DNA of 64,000 nt, taken from NCBI GenBank assembly GCA_025642065.1, contig JAODUP010000965.1:186001-250000 (forward strand), in the 5' to 3' direction. This DNA is from Paralvinella palmiformis. Lineage: Eukaryota; Annelida; Polychaeta; Terebellida; Alvinellidae. Positions 36,594-48,899 of the stretch are shown in pieces; within the stretch, counting starts at the first letter, position 1, and each line of letters begins with the position of its first letter. The position numbers and the translations under genes were made by a program. Under the pieces are notes generated by a model. The model searched no databases and was not told the origin of the DNA. It worked only from the letters and a program-made list of their open reading frames with translations.

Positions 36594-37255
36594 GTTCTAT
36601 CTATATCTCCGAATGGAACTTTTTCTGCAAAAACGACAAACTAATAAACATGGGCTAAGTCAGAAAAAATATGTATTTCAAAATGAATATTTTCATGTTT
36701 ATTTTGTTTGTATGATATAAACAAAACGTCCACACTGAATATTTCCCGAGGCCAGCCCCCCCCCCCAACACACACAAATATACACTAACATCCCTTAAGA
36801 GCCATACAAAGTATAGCAGTACATAAATATGAATCAAAAATGAGTACAATTAATATGAGAATAGTGGCCATCAATAGACAATACTGTCTTTAAATTCAAT
36901 AAACTTACAGTACCATTTAATGTGACAGCTCTGTGTGTTTGTGTGTGTGCCTCTCTGTGTGTGTGTGTGTGTTATACGACCTATCCAGCATATATGGACA
37001 TATAAACAAAGCGTCCACAGTAAACTTTAACCTTTGTTGACACTTCACTAACCCGACAACTAAATCGCCTACAACCGGTCTACCTGCAGAATATATTCCA
37101 TTAGCAAAAAGAGACATCTAAATTACTTACCTGTCAATTAGCTACGGCGAGTCATCTCGTCCGAATTAAGCCAGCCGTTTTGTTCTACTTTTCGAAGTCA
37201 CACACTCGTCGCCGAGCCCACAGTTCGAATGTAGGACTAGATGTGTAACAGAGCG
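36594..37255 (-). promoter_or_regulatory. 5' UTR exons and promoter region of the first CD225 gene
   Basis: An acceptor (ttttgcag) precedes 36624 on the minus strand, 31 bases before the ATG. A consensus donor (CAG|GTAAGT) lies at 37131/37130, so a non-coding exon likely begins somewhere in 37132-37255. No TATA box was identified. Confidence 0.5.
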
Positions 37256-38824
37256 TGTCTATAGCGCTGTTTACAGAGATACTTGTGTGCGCAAGAATTG
37301 GGCTACAGGTCACCAAAGGTCGCCGGTTCACTGGTTATCAACAAATAAATGACTGGATAATTTTGTTATTATATTTGAGTGAATCACTGGTTGCTTGTAG
37401 TTTTGTTGTTGTTGTATAAAACATTTATTTTTCAAAATGTTATGTGTTAGATAGATAGTTTTCAATGCATGAAGTGTTGAAATGGACTTAAAGGTACTTC
37501 GAACACATCAATATATATATATATATATATATATGTTGTGTGTCGCTTAATATATTGCTCTTGGCAAATCTGGTCAATTACTGTAGCCATGCATTTTCAG
37601 AGAAAACGGCCATAATAATTGTCACATAAATAAGGTTTTGTAAGCAAGAATCAATGATAATGTAGGTATTCATTGAACTCAAGTTAAATCGACTGATAAT
37701 ATAACGGTAGAAGCACAATGACGACCATTGTACTGCCAAAATAGGTTGTCGTATAAGGAAGGTTCCCTCGTTCTTTGTTAGCAGATTCTGAAGTGAAAGA
37801 TCACTTTGAGAACATTGAAACTTTAGCCAAACATTGATTATACTGTTAATATTTGCACCCAATGACAAATTTACACGTAATTACAATGAAACGAAAAATA
37901 TATCCGCGTTTTACTCCCGTCGCCGAGTTAGGCTCGAGTACTGTAACCAATAGAATTTGGTGTCGCCATCTGATAACTGACGGCGGTACTAAGGTCTGGG
38001 TCACGTGTACCGACGTTATGGACAATGCCGTCAATTTCAAAGTAGTCGATGGGGGTGAAGCAATCTAATTCCCGATTATTTTAAGTTTCTCCTGAAAATA
38101 TAGGTACGTATTCTTATTCATAATAAGTACCGTAACATAGTTTTCCTAAAGATCAAATACTTGATAATGAAAAATGATATATTAGCCGAGTATTGTAAAG
38201 TTTCCTCCCAGCTGACGGATCAAAATAGCAAACATTGCTTTGTGTATTGAGTACGTATGACAGCAGTACTTCAAATATGAGGATAGGTATATACTAATGT
38301 CATCACCTGGACTGATTTATCCTGTTTTCTCTTTAAAAATATTGACACTAGCTTAATATATTATTGATGTCATGACCGTAGGCTCCCTTAATCCACTGTG
38401 GCCACTGTCAATACGACACTCTCTTTGCAATTGTACAATAACTTTATTTAAAACTTACATTACATCAATGAATTATTAGTAAGGAAGGGATGCAGAGAAT
38501 GGGCGGCATCCTGGGATATATGCATAAGTGACTACTTTCAGAAGTTGTAATGCATCAAGTTTGTTTGTATTAAACAGAAACAGGGACCTGATAAGTGACA
38601 CCTGTGTGAATGGCATGCTTAGGGAAGATTTAAATGAACATATTAGAAAAATGTTGTAGGTATGAATATCGATCCTAAACGGTGGGTATGGAAAACCATC
38701 CGGGGGGCTCTTCTAGATTGATTATACGAGACAGTTAATTCTTTCTAGTAGCTCTAACAAGAGTGAATAACAATAATAATTTATTCATTATAATATAATC
38801 TTGATGTTGCCTTTCACACTGTAA
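37256..38824. other. Intergenic stretch
   Basis: (AT)n at 37510-37534. A GC-richer island at 37900-38070 is open on both strands for about 65-70 codons, but matches no family I know and has no convincing splice sites. Confidence 0.5.
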
Positions 38825-38825
38825 G

Positions 38826-40530
38826 ATGCCCCCTAAAAAGCCAAGGCCATTGCCTGGGAAAGAACGGTAACAGAAGTGGCGCGAAAGACAGAATGCCGAC
38901 CTCGAATCCCATGAGAGGTACTTACAGCCAGAAAGAGAACGTTATGCACGAAGGACAGCAGCAGAAAAACCAAACGTGTTGTTGACATGACGGAATGTGA
39001 ACTCCGAAAGCAGATCAACAAAATGCTTGGCGTCAGAGGCAGACGACAGGTGCTGCTGCAATTATGACTCCAAGTCCGCATCCCGATGCTGCTGCTTTTG
39101 GGCCACAACCCAACTCGAATGGTCGATAACAGTGTCGTCGCGACGGGGCAAAAGCCTACCAACCATTGAAAAACTAACCGTCAAATTGCAACATGAATAG
39201 TTAAGTCGCAAGAGGGTACAGAAACGCTACGAAAGAGCATGCGGAAAATACCACCAAGATCTGAATCAAAGAAACTGTTGCGATCCGACAATCTAAAATC
39301 GGTTGAGGGAGATTTGCCATTTTCATTTGTTCTAGGTAGAGGTATTAAGGAGCGACACAGAGAGCTTAGCAACAAATGGGATAAACAACTGGTTCGAAGG
39401 ATCGTTCGTAGTGCGTACCTGAAAAAATACCGTATGGCAGAAGGCTTTTTGAAAAAGTTTGGTATAAGCAGAACACTTGCACTTAAAGATGTCATATCAC
39501 TGATGAGGAAATGCCAGTGAGACTATCAATCTGACGAAACTGTTAATGCAATTTGAGACTTTCTATTGCAGGATCACAACAGCATGATGCGGACGGGTAA
39601 AAAGGACAAAAAATGCAGGAGAAAAATGAAATGCAAAAGCCTTTCCTTTTGGATCCGATTCCGAATCTGCATCACAAGTTCATATTTGAAAAGGGGCTAA
39701 ATATGCGGGTATCGTACCAGGTTTTCTGTCTGCAACGACCATTTTGGGATGTGAAGCCAAATCTCTCAGACAGGGAAACGTATTTCTGTTGCACCCACGG
39801 AAACGTCCAATTGATGGCTGAAGATAACAGATGAGAAAGATGCAGAGAAGCATCGTGAAGCGATGCGCTGTTCAACGAAAAGCGAAGAGTGCATATATCG
39901 TGATTGTGACACGTGCAAAGATAAGCGCATCAAATATGGTACTTGCAGAGAATGAAGCACCGTGACAGCGCAGTTAGTTAGAGCGTAGGACTCGTAGCCG
40001 AAGGGTCGCGGGTTCGAATCTCCAGGAACTGCAATGTTGTCATGTGGCGACTGGTTCACTCATCCATAAAAATGAGTACCCGACAGGATGCGATGGTGGG
40101 AAGAGTGGACGATTCATGACCATGAGTGTATAAACCAAGACAACAGGAAAAAGAAATGTCACCAAGAGAACTGTCAAAAGTAGGATTGAAAGAACTGTAG
40201 ATTCCCCGGCGGATGAATTTGAGGAAACTTTGAACGGTCGCCACGTGTATAATATTCGTTATCAGTACAGAACTATGGTGCAAAGTACAACCGGGAAATT
40301 CAAAGCGTGCATTTTGGTGCATCAAACGCACAGGCCACATCACATACCGGCATTGTGTACGTACAGAATAACAAATATGGATTTGCTTCTATTTCAGAGT
40401 GCAAACGATATGATGCCTCTCCTTCACCGTTTGTCAAAGGATCGGCCTGAGATCAATAGGCTGTATTTCATATCTGATGGCCCAGCAACGCACGGCCAAG
40501 GGGGAGCAGACGGTACATCGGTACACAATT
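38826..40530 (+). pseudogene. Decayed repeat-family gene (basic N-terminus, Cys-rich middle)
   Basis: The decayed coding sequence starts MPPKKPRPLPGKER and continues through an arginine/glutamate-rich helix (RYLQPERERYARR). Later segments include a PFWDVKP motif, a cysteine-histidine stretch (YFCCTHGNVQLMAE), cysteines around 39885-39955 (ECIYRDCDTC) and a C-terminal LYFISDGPAT. Frames change at least five times and several stops intervene. A family-B SINE (39963-40094) splits it. I recognise the layout as a multi-copy, probably transposon-borne protein family of fish and invertebrates, but cannot name the transposase type. It is not functional as it stands. Confidence 0.6.
39963..40094 (+). 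mobile_element. SINE family B, head and 5' body only
   Basis: Contains the full tRNA-Thr-like head (gttagttagagcgtaggact, B-box ggttcgaatctcc) and the body to gagtacccgacagg. The 3' half is absent. It is inserted into the decayed gene. Confidence 0.8.
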
Positions 40531-41413
40531 GACACTTGGTTGCCTTAGATTGGTTCCCTTTCCACTACATCCTCCTGGTCCTTTAGAGGGAATGACCAGG
40601 AGGCTATAGCGGAACCTCGCTAGGGAATCAATTTAGCTTGGTTGAAGCCAAACACTCCATCCACCAGTAATTATACCAGTACTTGCTGAAGTCCCACGAT
40701 ACTATCAGTACCATAACGTCCATAATAGTCAATCTCTTGTATCAAAGTTTCTTTAATTTCGTAATGTTGAAAATGTGATACGAGACCAAAGACAGCTGTC
40801 GCATTGATCAGTCAGCAATCCTGAGAATCTGCGGGATGCAAATTTTTGTTCACGAAATAGCCACTCTCATGTAGACATCAGTACAGTAACGATAGCATCA
40901 GTACTGTAACGCTTCAGTCAGTACTGTAATATGTCAAAACATACCTGTTTCAGTAAAAAATAAGTCAATGATAAAGAACAAGTACAGACGATGTAATCGG
41001 ACCAAAAAATCTACTTGGGAGCAGTCCAAATAAAACTGATTTAGTGGAACTTGGTCACCGTGTACAAAGTGTCATGGATAAAATATAGGCCTTCTTTATC
41101 TTTGCCAGTCGAAAATGTTCAGTGCACTTTTCGCATATTGATTTTTAGTTATTGAATTTCTTCTGATGCTAATTTCGCAGGATATTTCTGTTATTTTTTA
41201 TAAAATAGTTTTTTAAATATACGATACGGTACTGACAAGACAAGAGACAAGACAATTTAGGGACAATTTCTGATTCACATATAATAGTGACATATACTAA
41301 CATATAATACATGACATATAGTATAATAGTAATAGAGGAAATTGAGGGACAGGTATAGCCATAACTGAATAAAATTAAAAAAACATGGCTAGAGTATGGA
41401 AAACATTTTGTAG

Positions 41414-41449
<36 letters not shown>

Positions 41450-41481
41450 TACATACACACACATATATATATATATTACAT

Positions 41482-41519
<38 letters not shown>

Positions 41520-42480
41520 GTATACACACAGATACACATGCATAAACATATGTATACACATACCTACATATGTATGTATGCATACAGTAATTCTCGTAAT
41601 CGGGAAAATTTTCTTTTAACATGTTGAAGGGAAGGAGATAGAAAAGGTGGATTGACAAAATATAAAAAAATGTAGCGAAAATTAGTTTAAGTACTTGACA
41701 CCAGGAGATAGAGATAAAAGACACACTCTGTCTCCACACATAAACCAACTTTATCAAATATGTTTTCGGTACTATCTGCAATCAGCGCAAAACGTACTGC
41801 AACATTTTACATTGTCTGCATATGAAGTAAGTAAGTGACCTTACCCGTTTTTTAAATATAGCTCGTGTGGTCTCACTTGGCAGAATGCGACTCCATGGAA
41901 TAATGGGGGTCACTATACTCTGATGGGTCATTGTGTACGAACGCTGCTTGTCCCTTTTATCGTATACTAATATCTCCAATTATAAACTAAAACAACGAGC
42001 GGTTTTAAAATATTCGATTTTTTATGCAAATGCTGAAATGACCAGATTAGCCAAGAACCGCCCGTAAATGAAAAATCTACATGTCACGCAAATAAAGAAA
42101 TACCAACCAACAATTAGGAAATATTCCAGTTGCTAAATAATAATAATGAAGTAGCGGGATTAACGCCATTGTCGGCTTCCAATTCAAAAGCTAATGGCGA
42201 TGCTAATTGATTGGATATCTTCAAAGAGGTTGATGTTTTAGAAATATCGGTTGTAAGTCAATAATGATCAGATCTGGATTTGCGATTACTGGCGTCTCTA
42301 GTAAGTGTTCTTTTGTTGCTTTATATCGATTACTCTGTTCTATACTATAGAAACTCCATAGAACATTTCTATAATGACTATTACAGAACGTTCTAATAGC
42401 AATTTAATATTATAGAATTTCCTTTATAACTAGATTCTCCTAAAGAATATAATCATTAGGTCTTGGACCCATACATTTAA
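40531..42480. other. Gene-free stretch
   Basis: A 10-bp inverted repeat (cctcctggtc / gaccaggagg, about 40570-40605) could form a hairpin. A three-unit tcagtactgtaa repeat lies at about 40880-40930. A compound (CA)n-(AT)n microsatellite occupies 41413-41522. No exon was seen. Confidence 0.5.
41413..41522. repeat. Compound (CA)n/(AT)n microsatellite
   Basis: Three alternations of CA and TA tracts. Short Y-I-Y-I reading frames across it are artefacts. Confidence 0.95.
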
Positions 42481-42484
42481 TCAT

Positions 42485-42965
42485 GGCTGAGTTTAGTACG
42501 ACGATAAGAAGGAAGCTCTCGCCTTTGTTCCACCAGAGCAGATCCGTACCTACTTCAGCGCCATCCAGGATCACCTACCTGACGAGGCTGTAGAGTGTGT
42601 GTCATATTTCATGACCACATACGTTGGACGATCTTCTTTCGTCAGGCCCTTCGCTGGAAGGCTCCGCTCATTGATCCAGCCAAATGGAGCGTTCACAGTC
42701 GCATCATCCGGGACCAGCAGCGCATCACCAATCATCTTGAAGGATGACATCGACGCTTCAAGCAGGTGGTCAGCAAGACTCAACATATGGGAGTTCCTGT
42801 TGCGACTTAAGGATGAGCAGACCCACACTGAGTTGAAGAGCCAGCGTCTGCTGATGGGGAACCTTCACAACAGCCCCGTACGTGTGTCCGCACAACCAAC
42901 AGTAACATCAGACGCATCGTCGACTCCTTCACTACCCGGACACCTGAAGACTACTTAATTGCGAA
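42485..42965 (+). pseudogene. MULE-type transposase C-terminal remnant
   Basis: Conserved pieces appear in shifting frames: AFVPPEQIRTYFSAIQDHLP, then YFMTTYVGRSSFVRP, then in another frame WSVHSRI and TNHLEG followed by a stop where the family has tryptophan, then HRRFKQVV, and LKDEQTHTELKSQRLLMG. The N-x-x-EGWH-type signature followed by an F-K helix belongs to Mutator-like (MULE) transposases. Only the C-terminal third is present, with frameshifts and a stop. Confidence 0.6.
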
Positions 42966-44499
42966 GTCTCCCGCGGGATTCGATTCGAGTAATTAATCTA
43001 ATTGGATTTTATTATGTGTGTGTTTTTGTTTGTATATCTTGTTTTCACGTCAGGTCATTGTGTGCCATATTATCTCAAAATAAACTCTTCGTAACTCAAT
43101 ATACATGATATACTACGTGAAACTGTGCTATTTTTATATAATGCGTAAATATTTCTTTTCGACGAGATGTCAGAATAAGGAAAATCCGTTTCTACGACGT
43201 GTCGCATCTCCAAAATAAATTTTCAACGAGATGTCTTTCGACGAAATGTCGTGTACCGCTGAATTGCAGCTTTCTCTGTTGGAAATGGAGCAACATAACT
43301 TGTTACTGATTGCTATTGCATATAAATTTATGCAATTAAAAAAACCCATAATAAGCAACAACAACAAAAGAACACCACTGTTGGGTGTATGACATAAACA
43401 AGAACTGACTTCAACAAGGATCTGGTTAAGGAACTACAATTGGATAGGGAGAAATTCCAACAATACTTCAGGTTGACTATATCCCGCCAAATTGTTCGGG
43501 AAACACCTGTACCTGACGTCATATTCTAGATTCCCCCTTCCATTTTTACAAGTTGCCGTATAAATCACTACATGGAGCGATTCAGTTTGCGGTATCCGGA
43601 TCGATAGGGAGCCGCACGACAAATCACATGCCACATCCGGACATATAGAATCGTTCTCGTCTGTTTACATGCTGTTCTATTTTTGCAGTATCCGCATCCC
43701 CTTATGCCGTATACCGCACCAATCCGGGACATTTAGCCAACGAACACTTAGCCAACGGACATTTAGCCAACGGACACTTAGCCAACGGACATTTAGCCAA
43801 TATTTGCAGGGGGGATATTTAGCCAACATTCAAAATTTTTGATTATGTTTATGAGAGTTTTCATAAATATAAGTTGTTTCAATAAATACAAAACATTGTA
43901 TGTAACTGTATTTTTTTAATTCATTGTACAAATGTAACAAACACAAAGTGATATTCTAAAACTTGCAAACACGGATGTTACATATAGTCTACAGCCGTTA
44001 TATTCAATCGTCATAGTGTATGTAATTGAATTTTATTCAATTCATTGTACGAATGTAATGATCACAAACAAATGTCTCATACTCCAAAATTTGAAAACAC
44101 AAACATTGCATATAATACATTCATTTAAGAACAGAAAAAAAACCATAATACATTCATTTAAGAACAGAAAAAACCCATAGCGAGCCATAATAATCTCATT
44201 TAAATTTATTGCTCAAATAATGACACGAGTATTTCTTAATAGTGTCTGTAATTAACAAACATCAAAATGCTCAATGGCTTCAATGCCATTCCATTTCTTC
44301 CGTACGGTTATTGAATTTTGGTTTAAATACGGACGTATATCTGTATGATTTAAAAATGTGTGACACAGACTACCGGCATGTCACGAACTGGATAATCATA
44401 TTCTCGTTTATCCCACATATTGTCATGCAACAAACCTTGTCGGATCAACAAATTCTGACTGTACATAGAAGATTGGGCACTTTAGTGTGAATATTTATA

Positions 44500-45436
44500 A
44501 AGTTTGAAAATATTCGCTCACTTGATGCTGATGAAAGTGAATCCACTGAACATTTTGTGTAGTGGACTATTATTCGCTTGCTGATGATCACACTTTTTGC
44601 ACTTTGCACATTTCTTATTTCCAACGGCAACATGTAAAAAATGTTCCCAATTGGAATTCTCTGGACTTCCACCTTTATACAGTACTAAAGGCTGGATATC
44701 AAATAATAATCACAGTATTAGTTCAATAATTTAAGCTAACATGCAGGTATGTATCAATGTGATATAACACTATGATAGAGAAAGTGTAACACAACTTCAA
44801 ATTAAATTCAGACTGGCTTTCTATACTGAGGCAAAATGAAGTCACATTTTAAAACTATGATATATCACCTGGGTTATGCAGTCACATCTTAACAACATTA
44901 CAATACATGTATGTGTCAACAATGGATAGAGGGTTATTCTGAGACTAGTAGATTATCTGCCGTATACACAAGTAGTAATTACCCACATGTCAGATATAGT
45001 TAAGTAGTCAGTGAAGGAGTCAACTAGACTGGATAATGGGTTATCATAATGTGGATATGATAATTTGAATTAGTCTGTTAACTCAATTACGGTGTTACAT
45101 ATTGTATGTATTACAGTCATGTTGTAGTAGATGTCGTTATTTATTGTTAACATTTTCCTGTTTAATAGCTGCATTTTATTTAAATTGAGTTTTTTACTAG
45201 TCAGTGTAAAAAAGCTAAAAAAACTGTAAAATGTTTTTACATGATATTAATAAACGTTAATTAACAGTGTTAATAACGTCTGTATAAACAACCTCCCAAC
45301 CCTGACATATTGCATGTTGGATATCATTATTTATATTTATATATAATAACGGAGAAAACAGTATACATTATTATAAATATACAAATTGTACAAAAAGCAG
45401 CAATAATTATTATGTTGTTAACATCTTATCTAAAGA
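44500..45436. repeat. Internal direct repeat, copy 1
   Basis: About 937 bp, matching 45529-46469 almost base for base. The differences are single substitutions and short indels (for example gatagag versus gatcatgag). The minus strand near 44518-44690 is open for a short cysteine-rich peptide. Confidence 0.9.
44518..44691 (-). CDS. Possible short Cys-rich exon, duplicated
   Basis: An open frame after a possible acceptor (atatccag) reads PLVLYKGGSP..., then GNKKCAKCKKCDH, ending ISIK and a stop. A matching frame with one substitution occurs in copy 2 at about 45547-45721. The C-x2-C-x2-C-x-H arrangement looks metal-binding. I recognise no family, and it may be an exon of the element's lost gene. 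Confidence 0.25.
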   Translation of the reverse strand, partial: PLVLYKGGSPENSNWEHFLHVAVGNKKCAKCKKCDHQQANNSPLHKMFSGFTFISIK

Positions 45437-45528
45437 TCTAATTCAACATCCTCAAAGAACCTATAGCAGACATACCAGCTTAAAATTTATTGTTGTATAG
45501 AAAATTGTTTCACTTTGGTAAATGTCTC

Positions 45529-46469
45529 AAAGTTTGAAATATTCGCTCACTTGATGCTGATGAAACTGAATCCACTGAACATTTTGTGTAGTGGACTATT
45601 ATTCGCTTGCTGATGATCACACTTTTTGCACTTTGCACATTTCTTATTTCCAACGGCAACATGTAAAAAATGTTCCCAATTGGAATTCTCTGGACTTCCA
45701 CCTTTATACAGTACTAAAGGCTGGATATCAAATAATAATCACAGTATTAGTTCAATAATTTAAGCTAACATGCAGGTATGTATCAATGTGATATAACACT
45801 ATGATCATGAGAAAGTGTAACACAACTTCAAATTAAATTCAGACTGGCTTTCTATACTGAGGCAAAATGAAGTCACATTTTAAAACTATGATATATCACC
45901 TGGGTTATGCAGTCACATCTTAACAACATTACAATACATGTATGTGTCAACAATGGATAGAGGGTTATTCTGAGACTAGTAGATTATCTGCCGTATACAC
46001 AAGTAGTAATTACCCACATGCCAGATATAGTTAAGTAGTCAGTGAAGGAGTCAACTAGACTGGATAATGGGTTATCATAATGTGGATATGATAATTTGAA
46101 TTAGTCTGTTAACTCAATTACGGTGTTACATATTGTATGTATTACAGTCATGTTGTAGTAGATGTCGTTATTTATTGTTAAGATTTTCCTGTTTAATAGC
46201 TGCATTTTATTTAAATTGAGTTTTTTACTAGTCAGTGTAAAAAAGCTAAAAAAACTGTAAAATGTTTTTTACATGATATTAATAAACGTTAATTAACAGT
46301 GCTAATAACGTCTGTATAAACAACCTCCCAACCCTGACATATTGCATGTTGCATATCATTATTTATATTTATATATAATAACGGAGAAAACAGTATACAT
46401 TATTATAAATATACAAATTGTACAAAAAGCAGCAATAATTATTATGTTGTTAACATCTTATCTAAAGAT
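45529..46469. repeat. Internal direct repeat, copy 2
   Basis: Second copy of the 0.94-kb unit, separated from the first by 92 unique bases. The high identity points to a recent duplication inside the element. Confidence 0.9.
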
Positions 46470-46719
46470 TGGCCTATATTTGTAACATCCATAAAGAACA
46501 CATAATATTGACAGAGCAAAAATATAACAATATACATGTAGATGTAAGATGAAAATTTTGAATGTTGGCTAAATGTCCCCCTGCAAATATTGGCTAAATG
46601 TCCGTTGGCTAAATGTCCGTTGGCTAAGTGACCGTTGGCTAAATGTCCGTTGGCTAAATGTCCGTTGGCTAAATGTCCGGATACCATACCTCACATATGG
46701 AATCTTAGCATTCGTGTAT

Positions 46720-47520
46720 TTTTGAGCATTCCGTATACAATGTATACTATATACCGGGTATTCTGTATACAGTGTATAATGTATACTGGGTAGTCTGAAT
46801 AAAATGTATAGTATATTGTCAACAGGGTATCCTGTATACAGTGTATATTATATAAAAGGTATTCTTTATACAGTGTATGCTGCATCCAGTGTATTTTCTA
46901 TACAGTATACAGGGCGCCTCCGTGGTCTAGTTGGTAGCGCGTTGGACCACATATCACTACCACCTGAGTTCGAATCGCGGCGTGGGCATATTTAACGGGT
47001 GTTTAACCTTTCACTTCGCTTCATTACCTTTAGAGGTCGCTCGGCCCATTTAGCCTACAATGTGCACAAAAGTGGCCGTAAAACATCAATCATCATCAGC
47101 ATCATCATCACCTGTCTACACTGTATACAGGGTATGCGGTTTACAGTGTATACTATATAACGTGTAAACTGTATACAAGGTATTCTCTGTAGAGGCTGTT
47201 CTATATATATATATAGTGTATTTTTCTATACAGTGCATATTGTATACAAGGTATTCTATATATGGTATAAACTGTATATTGTGTATATTATACACATGAT
47301 ATTATCTACGCAGTGTTCACTGTATGCAGTATATTTTCTATACAGTCTATACTGTATACAGTTTATGCTCTATACATTGTATACTGTATATAATGTATAT
47401 TGTGTACATGGTATTCTATATAGTGTATGCTGGATACAGTTTATGCTCTATATATTGTAACTATATACAGTGTATACTATATACATGGTATTCTGTATAC
47501 GGGGTATTCAGTAATATTGT
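46720..47520. repeat. Degenerate GTATAC-based minisatellite, split by a SINE
   Basis: Many imperfect units of the type tatacagtgtat, tatacagggtattc and similar, self-complementary at their core. The array is interrupted by a family-A SINE at 46912-47110. Confidence 0.85.
46912..47110 (+). mobile_element. SINE family A, full-length copy, plus strand
   Basis: The best-preserved head in the window: A-box tggtctagttgg, B-box gttcgaatc. The standard body and tail gtggccgtaaaacatcaatc end in an atc-rich run. It is inserted in the GTATAC array. Confidence 0.9.
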
Positions 47521-47578
47521 ACAGCGTCTCAGAACAGGGTTACCTGGTTCTGGCGCTATATAAACATGCATTATTATA
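47515..47578 (+). mobile_element. SINE family B 3' end
   Basis: Only the last 60 bases of family B (gtacagcgtctcagaacagg ... ggcgctatataaacatgc). Confidence 0.7.
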
Positions 47579-48899
47579 ACTGTTTGTCATTTCTGGCAAT
47601 AACTATTCTATTAATGTTGTTGAGGGACACTTTACTTCTTACTTTACAAAACACAAAAGTGATTCAACTTGACTAAATTACGGCCGTCAAGAATCAGCTG
47701 CTAATCACCCTAATGGGACAACATCAACTGGTAATTAATTGTTTGTGTTTGTGTGTGTTTGTGTGTGTGTGTGTAATCCTTGTTTTAGGCTGTATCTTTA
47801 TCTGTATATTACAAACAAAGCCGCTGAGCGACCGACCAGACTCCCAAAGTCAAACGTCTATATTTCCTGTAGCCCATTAAGCTGTCAACGATGTCCCAAA
47901 TGTATAATTCACTCCTCTATCGAGGGGGACTTTAACAGCTAACGATAGTCGAAGGTTTGACTATAGCCATATCCTCTATTGTAAACACTGGATCGGCCTA
48001 CCAACACACACGCGCGCACACACAGAGAGAGAGAGAGAGACACAGAGACACACACACACACACACAAATAGCGCCATATAGTTGGCCTAGAAAGCCAAAC
48101 TATTTGAACTTTCACCAAACTGTTGGCATGTCTTTAGCCTGCTTTGCTCTGATTAACGGTGAGAGCCCCGAGATTCACTTTATGTTGGTTTACACTGACG
48201 AGAAACAAGGACTATACCAGATGTGAGCTCCAACTGGATAATATTCTATTGTATCAGATATAACTGAGGATCCTCTGAGTTGGCAGATAACAATATTAAC
48301 TGGATGTCTGTATGGTAAATATTGTAGTGTGTGAATTTTGCTAGAAGAATCTCTCTCTCTCTCTCTCTCTCCATTTAAGTGGCCGATTAAATTGGCAAAG
48401 TTCACAATTTTACATGTATAGTTAAAAGCTTACATCAGTCTGTTTATTTGACTAAGTACACATATATGCATATAAAATATTACCATATGCATACAAATGT
48501 AAATACGTTCAGACGGACATTTGGGTGGATGGGGGAGGCGGGGAGTATTCGTTAGTTGACGCGATTCGCCATCTCCTATCCCACACATAAACACAAATGC
48601 TAACTTTATTTACCATCAAGCTACTCAACTAAATAAGTCACTCGCTCCTGGCCAGTACAACATAATATACTGTCTACGCAATTAGATCAAGATGCAATAG
48701 CATGTACATATATTGTACATATATTGTAATTGTTTTGTTATTTATCGACGGCTGGTCACAATACGAGACGGCTTCAATTACAATCGAATCGAACTTTTCA
48801 CGGCGATTCCTTTGCATAATAATGATGACAACTATACATTAATGTCTCCAATTTCTAAGGTTACTACCGCGGTGTGTTATCTTCCACACCGCAGACAGC

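Larger units (their letters stand above)
43724..46680. mobile_element. Element with inverted repeat arrays at both ends and internal duplication
   Basis: The left end (43724-43837) carries five copies of gg/aacattta-gccaacgg type units and then tatttgcagggggg-atatttagccaacattcaaaatttt. The right end (46552-46680) is its inverse, with seven tggctaaatgtccgt units. Between them lie 2.7 kb including a 0.94-kb direct duplication. No transposase core was found. The layout suggests a DNA transposon with subterminal repeats. The flanks ataccgcacc and ataccatacc may be a decayed target duplication, but three bases separate the left one from the element. Confidence 0.6.

Noticed and set aside
37846..38068. 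Overlapping ORFs on both strands in a GC-richer island
   Set aside because: No recognisable domain, and no consensus splice sites or promoter. Left as an unexplained island.
46442..46687. ORF with repeated NGHLA units
   Set aside because: It is the translation of the terminal repeat array of the element at 43.7-46.7 kb.
46912..46990. Possible functional tRNA gene
   Set aside because: A and B boxes are present, but the acceptor stem does not pair and the SINE body follows directly.
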